A stretch of DNA of 64,000 nt, taken from positions 930,001 through 994,000 of the forward strand of contig NZ_FXTB01000001.1 in NCBI RefSeq assembly GCF_900182605.1, written 5' to 3'. Shown piece after piece: positions 52,174-60,320 of the stretch. A program made the translations under genes and the position numbers. This DNA is from Saccharicrinis carchari (GTDB lineage: Bacteria; Bacteroidota; Bacteroidia; Bacteroidales; Marinilabiliaceae). The notes below the pieces were generated by a model that saw nothing but the letters and a program-made list of their open reading frames with translations, was not told where the DNA came from and did not search any database. Numbering within the stretch: position 1 is the stretch's first letter; each line of letters opens with the position of its first letter.

Positions 52174-52230
52174 AATTATTTAATATTACCTATTTCATTA
52201 AAATTGAAAATACCATTTCATGGAAGGGTA

Positions 52231-52587
52231 TTAATGGAGAAAAAATTTGATCTCATCTAAATAATCGGTCCCAATTAGATCAGCCCGGGCACCCAACAAT
52301 TCTGTCCAGATAGCCCTTCTTTGCTTTTTAGTTGCGTTAGGGGTACCCCAAAAGCGAATTACGTAGCCTTCTTTTTTTACGTCAGAGATGATACTTAGTA
52401 ATTTCTTTTTTTCTTCGAGAGGAATATCTCCATTTCCGTTCCAACTAAAATAATCACCCCAATGATCACTAATTATTGGCATTAATTTATTTGAGATGCC
52501 TTTATTTAAATGAATAAAACCATCCCATTGCTCAAATATAGTATCCACATAACACTCGATTTCATGGAATTTAAAATTGTACGGCAA
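52231..52587 (-). pseudogene. C-terminal fragment of a PI-PLC/GDPD-type phosphodiesterase
   Basis: The 118-residue frame (SDHWGDYFSWNGNGDIPLEEKKKLLSIISDVKKEGYVIRFWGTPN, then WTELLGARADLIGTDYLDEIKFFL) matches the C-terminal part of Bacteroidota glycerophosphodiester/PI-specific phosphodiesterases, whose full length is near 280-300 residues. The catalytic N-terminal histidines are absent, and only 39 bp separates its ATG from the susD terminator, so the 5' part was deleted. Presumably a pseudogene; the ATG may be fortuitous. Confidence 0.75.
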
Positions 52588-52625
52588 TTTTCATTATTGA
52601 AGTCTCACACCCTATTTATTCAAAC

Positions 52626-52668
52626 GAAAAAAGAGTAGAGAAAGCCTTGAATTACAGGCTTTCTCTAC
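52626..52668 (-). terminator. Intrinsic terminator of susC-susD 2
   Basis: A perfect 13-bp stem, GTAGAGAAAGCCT (52635-52647) / AGGCTTTCTCTAC (52656-52668), with an 8-nt loop, followed on the minus strand by TCTTTTTTC. It begins 9 bp after the susD stop. Confidence 0.85.
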
Positions 52669-52676
52669 TACACTTG

Positions 52677-54260
52677 TTAATTCCAACCTTCGTTTTGAGG
52701 TATTCCTGATATGGCAATATCATCGTTGGGAATAAGCCATACATGATGTACTGTCGGATCGAATTGTGAACGTGCAGCCAGCACCTCGATTACGGTATAT
52801 GGCGAATCAGGATCGGTTTTATCAGCATGGTCACGACCGTGCAGGGGCATATTGTAGGTATCGTCGGCATCGCCCCAGCGAACCAAATCAAAGTGCCTGT
52901 TGGCAAACTCACCTGCGAATTCTACACGTCGTTCTTGTTTTAAATCGCTCATGCCAGCATTGGTAATAGGAGCCAAACCAGCCCTGTTACGAACCATATT
53001 TATTTCGGCATCGGCATTCTGGCTTTTCATAAGCAGGGCTTCTGCTTTCATCAATACTATTTCGGTGTAACGCATAATAGGCACATTGGCAATAGTTGTT
53101 GGAGCATTTCCGTTTGGATTGATGGTTGTTCCAACAGGGTTTTCATAGCCATAGGCGTCCATATATTTGTTAAACTGAAAACCCGATTGTGAGTTCTGCG
53201 AAGTATATCTCCGGGTTTCGCCGAACCATTTAAACTCCTGGCCAAACTCCAAAATAGTTTCGCTACGGCGCATATCGCCCGGTTCATAGGCATTATACAA
53301 TTCAAGCGTTGGCTGATAGTATCCCCAACCATTGTAATCGCCCCATCCTTTGTTTTCGAGCATTACCCCGGGTAGTTTGCTTCCGGCATCCACTCCTGAA
53401 ACTACCGACCAAATGTACTCTGGTCCATAATTTTGCTGGTAGGTGAACACATCCCCAAAATCAGTTGCAGGACTGTCCGTATCCAGGATTTTCCGGCCCG
53501 ATCCGGAGTTGGTCACCTTATCGCAATACTCAATTACTTTGTCCCACTTGGAGTTATCGTACTGTGCCCAATATAAGTATGTTTTAGCTATGTAGGCCAG
53601 TGCAGCATCTTTGTGGGCCCGTCCCAGATCGGCAGAGGCATACGCGGTGAAAAGGGGCAGTATCTCAACCGCCTTTTCCAGGTCGCTGATGATGTGTTCG
53701 TAGTTTTCGACTACACTGGCAGGCCGTGTAAAATGATCCTGAAACATGTTCTCTTCAGTTACGATAGGTACACCACCGTTTGGTCCGTTATCGCCATAGG
53801 TATGAGCCAGCCAAAAATAATGGAAAGCACGCATAAAGTAGGCTTCGCCCAAGATTCTGTTTTTCAACGATGTCTCTATCTCAATGCTTGGCACATGTGC
53901 CAGCACGTCGTTTGCTCTGCGGATAATTTTGTACGACTGCGGATACATCCAACTAAAATACCCCTCATCGCCACTTAAGGTAAAGTTGACGGCAGCATCG
54001 GCTCGCGCATTATTACGGCCTGTTATCATATCGTCCGAGGCATTGATGTACCACATAAATCCACGGGCAAACATATCTTCGTCCTTCATGTAATAATACA
54101 TGGCATTTGCTCCTGCCAGCGCATCATCCTGAGTCTGCCAGTAGTTTCCTTCCGTTGCACTTCCCTTAGGGGTTAAATCGGTAAAGCTATCCGAGCATCC
54201 CCAGGCTGTAAAAATCATTATCACAGCGGCAACAATATTCGATATTCTTATATTTTTCAT
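52677..54260 (-). CDS. SusD/RagB-like lipoprotein 2
   Basis: A 527-residue lipoprotein (TAWGC lipobox) with SusD features: DSFTDLTPKGSATEGNYWQTQDDALAGANAMYYYM at the start, ILGEAYFMRAFHYFWLAHTYGD, AYIAKTYLYWAQYDNSKWDKVIEYCDKVT, and MRYTEIVLMKAEALLMKSQNADAEINMVRNRAGL. It caps the SusC 2 barrel and binds mannan at the surface. Its upstream gap from susC (306 bp) is occupied by the 165-bp element and a leader element directly before the ATG, so susC:susD stoichiometry is probably set there. It is followed by a strong terminator. Confidence 0.93.
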   Translation of the reverse strand: MKNIRISNIVAAVIMIFTAWGCSDSFTDLTPKGSATEGNYWQTQDDALAGANAMYYYMKDEDMFARGFMWYINASDDMITGRNNARADAAVNFTLSGDEGYFSWMYPQSYKIIRRANDVLAHVPSIEIETSLKNRILGEAYFMRAFHYFWLAHTYGDNGPNGGVPIVTEENMFQDHFTRPASVVENYEHIISDLEKAVEILPLFTAYASADLGRAHKDAALAYIAKTYLYWAQYDNSKWDKVIEYCDKVTNSGSGRKILDTDSPATDFGDVFTYQQNYGPEYIWSVVSGVDAGSKLPGVMLENKGWGDYNGWGYYQPTLELYNAYEPGDMRRSETILEFGQEFKWFGETRRYTSQNSQSGFQFNKYMDAYGYENPVGTTINPNGNAPTTIANVPIMRYTEIVLMKAEALLMKSQNADAEINMVRNRAGLAPITNAGMSDLKQERRVEFAGEFANRHFDLVRWGDADDTYNMPLHGRDHADKTDPDSPYTVIEVLAARSQFDPTVHHVWLIPNDDIAISGIPQNEGWN

Positions 54261-54349
54261 GTGTCTAAATTTTGTTTTTCAATGGTCACATGGAACTCAC
54301 CAAACTCAATCCTCCTCGTGTGTGAGAAAGGTTTGTCATGGCTCGTTTC
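54261..54349 (-). promoter_or_regulatory. Leader element, copy 3 (5' of susD 2)
   Basis: Minus strand: GAAACGAGCCATGACAAACCTTTCTCACA, CACGAGGAGGATTGA, GTGAGTTCC, then ATGTGACCATTGAAAAACAAAATTTAGACAC directly before the start codon. The hairpin is weaker than in copies 1 and 2, but the flanks are the best conserved part. Confidence 0.6.
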
Positions 54350-54404
54350 ATCATTGTTTTCGTTTTTAATCTTCTTAAAATAATCATTTTCTTCAAATCA
54401 AATT

Positions 54405-54570
54405 AACCCAAATAATTGACTATGTCGAACGTTGTTTCTTGAATTATTTCTACCTCCGGTAGCGACTAAGTTTCACTAATAATTTTTTTTCAAAAATAAA
54501 AGTTCCGCTATGTCGGGGTTAACCTAAACTTTATTCATATTTTAAAAAATTTATGAATAGTTCAGGCTAA
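54405..54570 (-). repeat. 165-bp structured intergenic element, copy C
   Basis: It starts at the susC 2 stop codon (54567-54569). Apical stem CTACC-GGA-GGTAG as in copy B; terminal hairpin CCTGA/TTTAGG with a G-U pair; outer AAATAATT/AATTATTT. The order is terminal hairpin, CCCCGAC, apical hairpin, outer stem, as in A and B. Confidence 0.75.
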
Positions 54571-57500
54571 AAAGTAAATGACAAACCAGTTGACAATGTG
54601 CGCGCTACCGGATAGGAACCTACATCAAGTCCTATTCCGCCTACTTCCGGATCCAATCCAGAATAATCGGTAATGGTAAACAGGTTTTCGGCTGTAACAT
54701 AAATACGCAGATTAGAACCTTTAATTACCTTATTGAGCACATTTTGCGGAACGGTATAGCCCAGGGTCATATTCTTCATACGCAGGTACGACGCATCTTC
54801 GAGATACCACGTTGAGTTGGTAGCAAAGTTTCTGTTGTCGTCACTGGTTTGCAACCTGGGGATATTTGAATTGGGATTACTTGTAGACCAAGCACCTAAA
54901 ATACGATTGTCGCGATTATAAGTTTGTTCGCTCATATTGTATGTTGAGTACTTATATCCATTAAACGCCTTCGACCCTTCAACTCCTTGTAAAATAATAG
55001 CCAGGTCAAAGCCTTTGTATTCCAGGTTAATATTGAAAGCATAGGTAAAAGTGGGAAAAGCGTTACCATGAAATACCCTATCCTCGTCCGAAATCTTTCC
55101 ATCGTTGTTGGCATCGGTAAATTTAAGATCACCGGGTTTGGCATTGGGCTGAATGGGTGCACCGTTAAATGTGTGCGCATCTATTTCGGCCTGTGTTTTA
55201 AAAATACCCTCCGAAGTAACCAAATGGTAGCTATATAAAGGCTGCCCGGGCTCGGAACGGAACGGAAATAAAGAGGAGCGAACATTGTTGCTATGATAAA
55301 TGTAATCGCTGGTATATCCGTCCAGATCCAATAGTTCATTATCTATCGTCGAAAAATTAGCTCCTATGGAGTATTTTAGTTGTCTATCGTTATTCCTATA
55401 AATCAAAGATCCTTCAAACCCCTTGTTTTTAACATTGCCTACATTGGAAGTTGGCCCATCGCTCACACCGGTATGCGGATCTGCAGCATTTGTCAGGATC
55501 ATGTCGTGGGTAGTCTTCTCAAAATAATCGGCAACCAATTCCAGGCGACCGCCAAATAAAGTAGCATCTAAACCCAAATCGTAGGTTTCTGATCTCTCCC
55601 ATTTCAAGTCTCTGTTCGATTGCTGTGCCACATAATATCCCGGAAGATAAGCCGGGTTCTCACCAAGGTAAGGCCTGTGGGAGCTCATGGGCACGTTATA
55701 TGCATAATAATTCACTGACTGGATATTCCCAATCTCTCCCCAGGAAGCCCTCAGTTTTAAGGAGCTCAACCAATCTACATCATTCAGGAAAGGCTCTTCG
55801 GACAATCTCCAGGCTGCCGAAAGAGAAGAAAAAACATCACTATTGTTTTCTTTTGCCAGACGCGACGAACGATCTTTTCGTATGCTGGCCGAGAAGAAAT
55901 AACGACTGGCATAATTATAACGGAAACGGCCGATTGCTGAGGTTAAAGCGTCTTCATATACATCACTGTCCCACTCTACTATTTCGCCCGCATTTTTTAA
56001 ATAATGATACCATTCTTCTTCGCGTGCAAAATCCTGTGCATTAACCACGTTATACTCATAATCGGTATGCTGGGCCGAGTACACTGCAGTAAGGTTAAAA
56101 TTGTGTTTTTTATAAGATCTTTCGTAATTAATCTGATTATCCCAGATCCATTTGTTGCGATTAGACCAGGATTGATCCATATAATTCATATCCGTACGAC
56201 GACCGGACTCCGGTATCCTGGGTGTAAACTTTTTATAATCGTCATCTCTCAGGTCGATAGCAAACGAGGTACGGAACTTGAAACCTTCAAAGGCTTTATA
56301 ATCCAGGTAGGCGTTCGCATTCATGTTTGTAATAGGATTCGTTGTGCTTGGTCTGCTCAATAAGGCAACGGGATTATACACATCGCCATAAGCACCGGCA
56401 AATACAGAACCTTCGGGGGCAACTCCATGAAAATTACCTTGTTCGTCGCGTATAGGTGCAGCTGAAGGCATGTACATGGCGTTAATAATCGCACCGGAAT
56501 AACTGGAAGAGGTATTGGCACCTACCGCTTCGGTACGAGCCATATAAAAATTCTCACCTACTGTTATTTTATCCGTAATATCATATGCACTTTTTAACCT
56601 GAGGGCAAAACGTTTTGAGTTTGTTCCTATTAGTAGACCGTCCTTATCCTGGTAATTGAACGAAGACATATACCGTCCCTTTTCACCGCCGCCGGATACA
56701 GAAGCATTTACATTATTTACTTTGGCTGTCCTAAATATGGCATCCACCCAATTGGTACGCGTAACAGCACCCCACGGATTTTGGGCAGCATCGTGAGCCG
56801 GTAAGCGCGACGCACCGGAATTATCGGTTGCCGTATTATAGGCCCAGCTCTGCTGCTCGGCATTCAAAGGTGTTGGTTTGTTCATGGCCTGTTGTACACC
56901 GGTAAAAAAATCGAAGCTAACCTTGGGCTTGCCACTCTTACCACTTTTGGTGGTAACAACAATTACACCTGAAGCAGCCTGTGCTCCATATATGGCAGCC
57001 GAAGCCGCATCTTTTAATATGGACATTGTTTCAATATCGTTGGGGTTGATTGCTCCGCCATAGTAAGGCATTCCGTCAACCACCCACAATGGCGACTCGT
57101 CGCTAACCGAACCAACACCACGTATTACTACTTTAGCCGTTTTAGTTGGATCGCCACCCTGCTGCACTACAGTAACACCGGCCGTATTTCCCTGCAGAAA
57201 GTCCGATGGACTTGTAATGGCACGACTGTTAATTTTATCCAACCCGGTAACGGTAGCTATAGATGAAGAAAGATCTGATTTTTTTGCTGACCCATAACCT
57301 ATGGCCACCACTTCGTCCAGTCCTATGGTTTCTTCCTCCAAGGTGATATTTACAACTGACTGTCCGGACAAGACCACCTCTTGGTTTATCATTCCTATAA
57401 ACGAAAACACCAATGTGGCATTAGCAGGCACCTCGCTCAAACTGTAATTACCATCCATATCTGTTATGGTTCCCATTGTACTGCCCTTCACCATTATAGA

Positions 57501-57953
57501 TGCACCCGGAACCGGTTCGCCCAATTTATCGCGTACTTTACCCGTAATAGTTCGCTGCCCGGCCTGTTGTACACCACTCATCGCTTTAGCCGATGACAAA
57601 ACAATTTGCCTGTCGAGTATGGCGTAGGTCACATCGGTGCCCCTAAACAACTGATCGAGTACAGTACTTATCTTTTCTTTTTCTACATCTACATCAACCT
57701 GTCGTTCAACATCAATAAGCTTGTTGTTATAGGCAAAATAAAATTCCGATTTATCTTCAATAACTTTGAGCACATCGCGAACCGTTGTGTTGCTCTCGCG
57801 CACAGTGATACGGGTGTTTTGCGAGTAACTATTGGAAGCCTGCAGGCTAAATATCGCACCCAACATCAATAGTAATGTTATTTTCATAACTCGTCTGTTT
57901 TGCTTTGAAAAAGGTACATAGTTCCTTCTCCAAAAATTCGACATTTTTTTCAT
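54567..57953 (-). CDS. SusC/RagA TonB-dependent transporter 2 with STN domain
   Basis: A 1128-residue outer-membrane protein. Signal (KITLLLMLGAIFSLQASNSYS), STN domain (about 47-120, RITVRESNTTVRDVLKVIEDKSEFYFAYN), regulatory-like domain (about 134-210, ITGKVRDKLGEPVPGASIMVKG), linker EEETIGLDEVVAIGYGSAKKSDLS, plug (ITSPSDFLQGNTAGVTVVQQGGDPT, MSILKDAASAAIYGAQAASGVIVVTTKSGKSG) and a barrel ending STGLSFTF. It imports mannan-derived oligosaccharides across the outer membrane, powered by TonB, and signals to FecR through the STN domain. A plus-strand promoter-like box and terminator overlap its 5' end, as in the first susC. Confidence 0.94.
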   Translation of the reverse strand: MKKMSNFWRRNYVPFSKQNRRVMKITLLLMLGAIFSLQASNSYSQNTRITVRESNTTVRDVLKVIEDKSEFYFAYNNKLIDVERQVDVDVEKEKISTVLDQLFRGTDVTYAILDRQIVLSSAKAMSGVQQAGQRTITGKVRDKLGEPVPGASIMVKGSTMGTITDMDGNYSLSEVPANATLVFSFIGMINQEVVLSGQSVVNITLEEETIGLDEVVAIGYGSAKKSDLSSSIATVTGLDKINSRAITSPSDFLQGNTAGVTVVQQGGDPTKTAKVVIRGVGSVSDESPLWVVDGMPYYGGAINPNDIETMSILKDAASAAIYGAQAASGVIVVTTKSGKSGKPKVSFDFFTGVQQAMNKPTPLNAEQQSWAYNTATDNSGASRLPAHDAAQNPWGAVTRTNWVDAIFRTAKVNNVNASVSGGGEKGRYMSSFNYQDKDGLLIGTNSKRFALRLKSAYDITDKITVGENFYMARTEAVGANTSSSYSGAIINAMYMPSAAPIRDEQGNFHGVAPEGSVFAGAYGDVYNPVALLSRPSTTNPITNMNANAYLDYKAFEGFKFRTSFAIDLRDDDYKKFTPRIPESGRRTDMNYMDQSWSNRNKWIWDNQINYERSYKKHNFNLTAVYSAQHTDYEYNVVNAQDFAREEEWYHYLKNAGEIVEWDSDVYEDALTSAIGRFRYNYASRYFFSASIRKDRSSRLAKENNSDVFSSLSAAWRLSEEPFLNDVDWLSSLKLRASWGEIGNIQSVNYYAYNVPMSSHRPYLGENPAYLPGYYVAQQSNRDLKWERSETYDLGLDATLFGGRLELVADYFEKTTHDMILTNAADPHTGVSDGPTSNVGNVKNKGFEGSLIYRNNDRQLKYSIGANFSTIDNELLDLDGYTSDYIYHSNNVRSSLFPFRSEPGQPLYSYHLVTSEGIFKTQAEIDAHTFNGAPIQPNAKPGDLKFTDANNDGKISDEDRVFHGNAFPTFTYAFNINLEYKGFDLAIILQGVEGSKAFNGYKYSTYNMSEQTYNRDNRILGAWSTSNPNSNIPRLQTSDDNRNFATNSTWYLEDASYLRMKNMTLGYTVPQNVLNKVIKGSNLRIYVTAENLFTITDYSGLDPEVGGIGLDVGSYPVARTLSTGLSFTF

Positions 57954-57966
57954 ATATTTGAGCGTT

Positions 57967-58039
57967 TTTAAATTATGGTTTTTCCTGTTTCAGCAGGTTA
58001 AAATCGTTTGGGAGAGTGCTGGTAACACTCTCCTTTTTT
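57967..58039 (+). ncRNA. Predicted antisense RNA at the 5' region of susC 2
   Basis: Box TATATTTG (57953-57960) overlaps the susC start codon. After 7 nt, TTAAATTATGGTT begins (12 of 13 bases as in the first predicted RNA), then a small CCTG/CAGG hairpin and a terminal 8-bp stem with a T6 tail, giving about 73 nt. Its pairing target would be the leader of susC mRNA. Not shown to be transcribed. Confidence 0.4.
58011..58039 (+). terminator. Intrinsic terminator, plus strand, in the susC 2 leader
   Basis: GGAGAGTG / CACTCTCC, an 8-bp perfect stem with a 7-nt loop, followed by TTTTTT. It lies between FecR and susC, both on the minus strand; read on the minus strand there is no T-run. Confidence 0.6.
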
Positions 58040-58172
58040 ATTTAATATTAATTAGTTTAATAATGGCCTAACCATCATTGATTTCTCCATTTTTTTTAAG
58101 GGGGTTTTTGTACGTTTCGTTTCATAGATTTTTTTTATTTAGTTAATAATTAGCACTCACCTTATGTACTTA

Positions 58173-59210
58173 TCATTGTGCCTTTCGTAAAATTATTTTT
58201 CTCTTGCTAAATACGCCCTCGTTATTTTCATTCTGTTCAATAACTTCAGATGATATGGGCGACGATAGCTGCAGTATTTTCAACGCCCTTTCCAGCGTTT
58301 CATTGGTAAAGGTAAGAGTAAAACGGTACTCCAAAAGCTCATCATTTTCAATCACTACATCCACATTGTACAGTTTCTCAAAACGGGCTACTACAACCTC
58401 AATGGGGTCATTATCAAATATGGTACGCCCTGATTTCCAGGATGTAAACTTACTGATATTGTTTGATTGGCTGATATCTAAAGTATTTTTGGCTTTGTTT
58501 AAAGTAGCTACCTCATTGGGGTTTAAATCTGCTATATTTTTAAATATTCCTTCCGTTTGGTTTAGTTCTCCTATTTCAACGGCTCCCTCCACCAAGGCCA
58601 CCGACATCAGGTTTTCGTCGGTGTACGATCGGATATTAAAGGCCGTACCGGTTACTTTTACATCCAGGTTGTTCATGTCTATAATAAAGGGTAGCTCAGA
58701 ATTATTCTCTACATCAAAATAAGCTTCGCCTTCGAGTTGAACCAGGCGCATATCATTTGCTTTAAAAGACGACGGATAGGTGAAGGTGCTTCCTGAGTTA
58801 AGCCAAACCAAAGTGCCATCGGGCAAGGTTAATTGACTTACCGCTCCCAACGGAACTGTAATTTTGTTGCTGGCAACATAGTTATCCTTTGTGCTTTTGC
58901 CAATATAATATACTAAGGCCATCAACAAAGGTATCATCACAATGGCAGCAATCTTCGAAAACAGGAGATAGACCTTGCGCCCGGTTGATATTTGTTTTGC
59001 TGACAGGTTAATTTGGTGATGTACCTTACTTAATATCCGATCGAAATGCTTTTCATCCCCGATAGGGTCGTTTCCACATTTTTTCCAATATCCATGCATT
59101 ACTTTTTCCAACTCCGGCTCAGCTTCCTTATCGTTAAGTATAGATATGACCTCATTTAGTTCTGTATTGGAATAGTTTCCCTCAATATATTTATCAATCT
59201 TCTTCTTCAT
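58173..59210 (-). CDS. FecR-family anti-sigma factor 2
   Basis: A 345-residue single-pass protein: cytoplasmic N-terminus (1-80), membrane segment near 85-106 (IAAIVMIPLLMALVYYIG), FecR domain (about 118-215, KITVPLGAVSQLTLPDGTLVWLNSGSTFTYPSSF, LVQLEGEAYFDVENN, VTGTAFNIRSY) and a C-terminal DUF4974 domain (PIEVVVARFEKLYNVDVVIEN). It holds the sigma factor until SusC signals. The 313-bp region upstream contains two 32-bp direct repeats that may be promoters. Terminator-like hairpins separate it from susC. Confidence 0.92.
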   Translation of the reverse strand: MKKKIDKYIEGNYSNTELNEVISILNDKEAEPELEKVMHGYWKKCGNDPIGDEKHFDRILSKVHHQINLSAKQISTGRKVYLLFSKIAAIVMIPLLMALVYYIGKSTKDNYVASNKITVPLGAVSQLTLPDGTLVWLNSGSTFTYPSSFKANDMRLVQLEGEAYFDVENNSELPFIIDMNNLDVKVTGTAFNIRSYTDENLMSVALVEGAVEIGELNQTEGIFKNIADLNPNEVATLNKAKNTLDISQSNNISKFTSWKSGRTIFDNDPIEVVVARFEKLYNVDVVIENDELLEYRFTLTFTNETLERALKILQLSSPISSEVIEQNENNEGVFSKRKIILRKAQ

Positions 59211-59230
59211 ATTTTATCGCTCTGATATCT

Positions 59231-59262
59231 GTAAAACGCACAAGCCGCCTTTTACCCCTGCT
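59231..59262 (-). repeat. 32-bp direct repeat upstream of FecR 2, copy 1
   Basis: Minus strand: AGCAGGGGTA-N10-CTTGTGCGTTTTAC, 21 bp upstream of the FecR start. Its partner is 126 bp further upstream. It could be a sigma-dependent promoter or the boundary of a duplication. Confidence 0.5.
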
Positions 59263-59356
59263 CTCTACTTGTTTTTTTACTATTTATTCTTATTATTTTT
59301 TCAACGACACAATTGTCGAGTTGGAATTCAACTAACGTATTCCGCATTTATTACAG

Positions 59357-59388
59357 GTATAACGCACAAGTTGTATGCTACCCCTGCT
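59357..59388 (-). repeat. 32-bp direct repeat upstream of FecR 2, copy 2
   Basis: Minus strand: AGCAGGGGTA-N10-CTTGTGCGTTATAC. The conserved ends and variable ten-base middle recall a two-box promoter. The 94 bp between the copies and the rest of the gap up to the sigma gene hold nothing else recognised. Confidence 0.5.
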
Positions 59389-59523
59389 TTATTTTTAAAA
59401 ATAATTTCTTTGAATCGCAATACCGATCCGTCACCGTTTCTCACAATGCAGTAGATTACACTGAAACAGGCCATTGGCTTGATAAGGAAATAAAATAATA
59501 GTAAGGAAAAACTTGCGCGTTAT

Positions 59524-60102
59524 TTATTGTAAAAATAGGTTGACGTATAGCCCGGCCCATACGCCAAAAAGCAAAAAATCTTTTCGAAGAAATGCGAGCG
59601 CTTTAGTAATATGATCTTCAACTGTTTTTTCCGAAATTCCTTTAAGTTTAGCAATTTCTTTATTAGAAAGTCCTTTTTCCCTACTCAATAAAAAAATGGC
59701 CTTTCGTTTTGGTGGTAGCTGGGGAACTAGCTTATCATACTGTTCCTTCAAAAAAAAGTAATCGACTTGTTCTTTTGTCCCTGAGCTGTTGGTATCCACC
59801 GTTTGTTTTAAATAATTCAGGTATTTTTGTTCGGAAGAACGCTTGCGAAATATTGAAAGTATGGTATTTTTTGCAATGGTAAAGAAGAGGGCCTCTATAT
59901 TACTGTCTGAATTTAAAGATGAGCGCTTCTCCCAAAATTTAACAAACACCTCTTGAACAACATCGTAGGCGTCTTCTTCGTTTTTTAAAAACGAAAATGA
60001 AAAGCGAAAAATTTTATGATGAAACTGCTTGTAAATTTCATCAATCACTCTTTTGTCATTATTCATTAATCGCCTGCAATATGCCTGTTGAATATGCTCC
60101 AT
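59524..60102 (-). CDS. ECF RNA polymerase sigma factor 2
   Basis: A 192-residue sigma-70 ECF protein: region 2 (EIYKQFHHKIFRFSFSFLKNEEDAYDVVQEVFVKFWEKRSSL, FFTIAKNTILSIFRKR) and region 4 (LPPKRKAIFLLSREKGLSNKEIAKLKGISEKTVEDHITKALAFLRK), followed by a short hydrophobic tail (LLFGVWAGLYVNLF) that is unusual and might bring it to the membrane. The start used is the ATG before EHIQQAYCRR; the longer frame adds 24 residues outside the fold. It is presumed to control the mannan locus together with FecR 2. It is divergent from the DUF1275 gene. Confidence 0.9.
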   Translation of the reverse strand: MEHIQQAYCRRLMNNDKRVIDEIYKQFHHKIFRFSFSFLKNEEDAYDVVQEVFVKFWEKRSSLNSDSNIEALFFTIAKNTILSIFRKRSSEQKYLNYLKQTVDTNSSGTKEQVDYFFLKEQYDKLVPQLPPKRKAIFLLSREKGLSNKEIAKLKGISEKTVEDHITKALAFLRKDFLLFGVWAGLYVNLFLQ

Positions 60103-60227
60103 GTGGGGTTTGCGTGTAGATTTAAAAAGAGCCTTCACAATAGTATAAAGGATTATTGAAAATTCCAACTCCAACGTTAATTTCTCTTAAATTGAATAGT
60201 TCAGATGCTTTAGTCTTATCGAAACAT

Positions 60228-60235
60228 TATATTTG
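60228..60235 (+). promoter_or_regulatory. Probable -7 box of the DUF1275 gene
   Basis: TATATTTG fits TAnnTTTG; no clear -33 box was found at the usual distance. It implies a leader of about 80 nt to the chosen ATG and argues against the earlier in-frame ATG codons. Confidence 0.4.
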
Positions 60236-60320
60236 TATGCTTCAGATATACAGCACGCCAGCAACCCATAACATAAGCTGCGCGGTGCTGCACAGTCAAA
60301 TTACCTCAAATCAATTAAAA

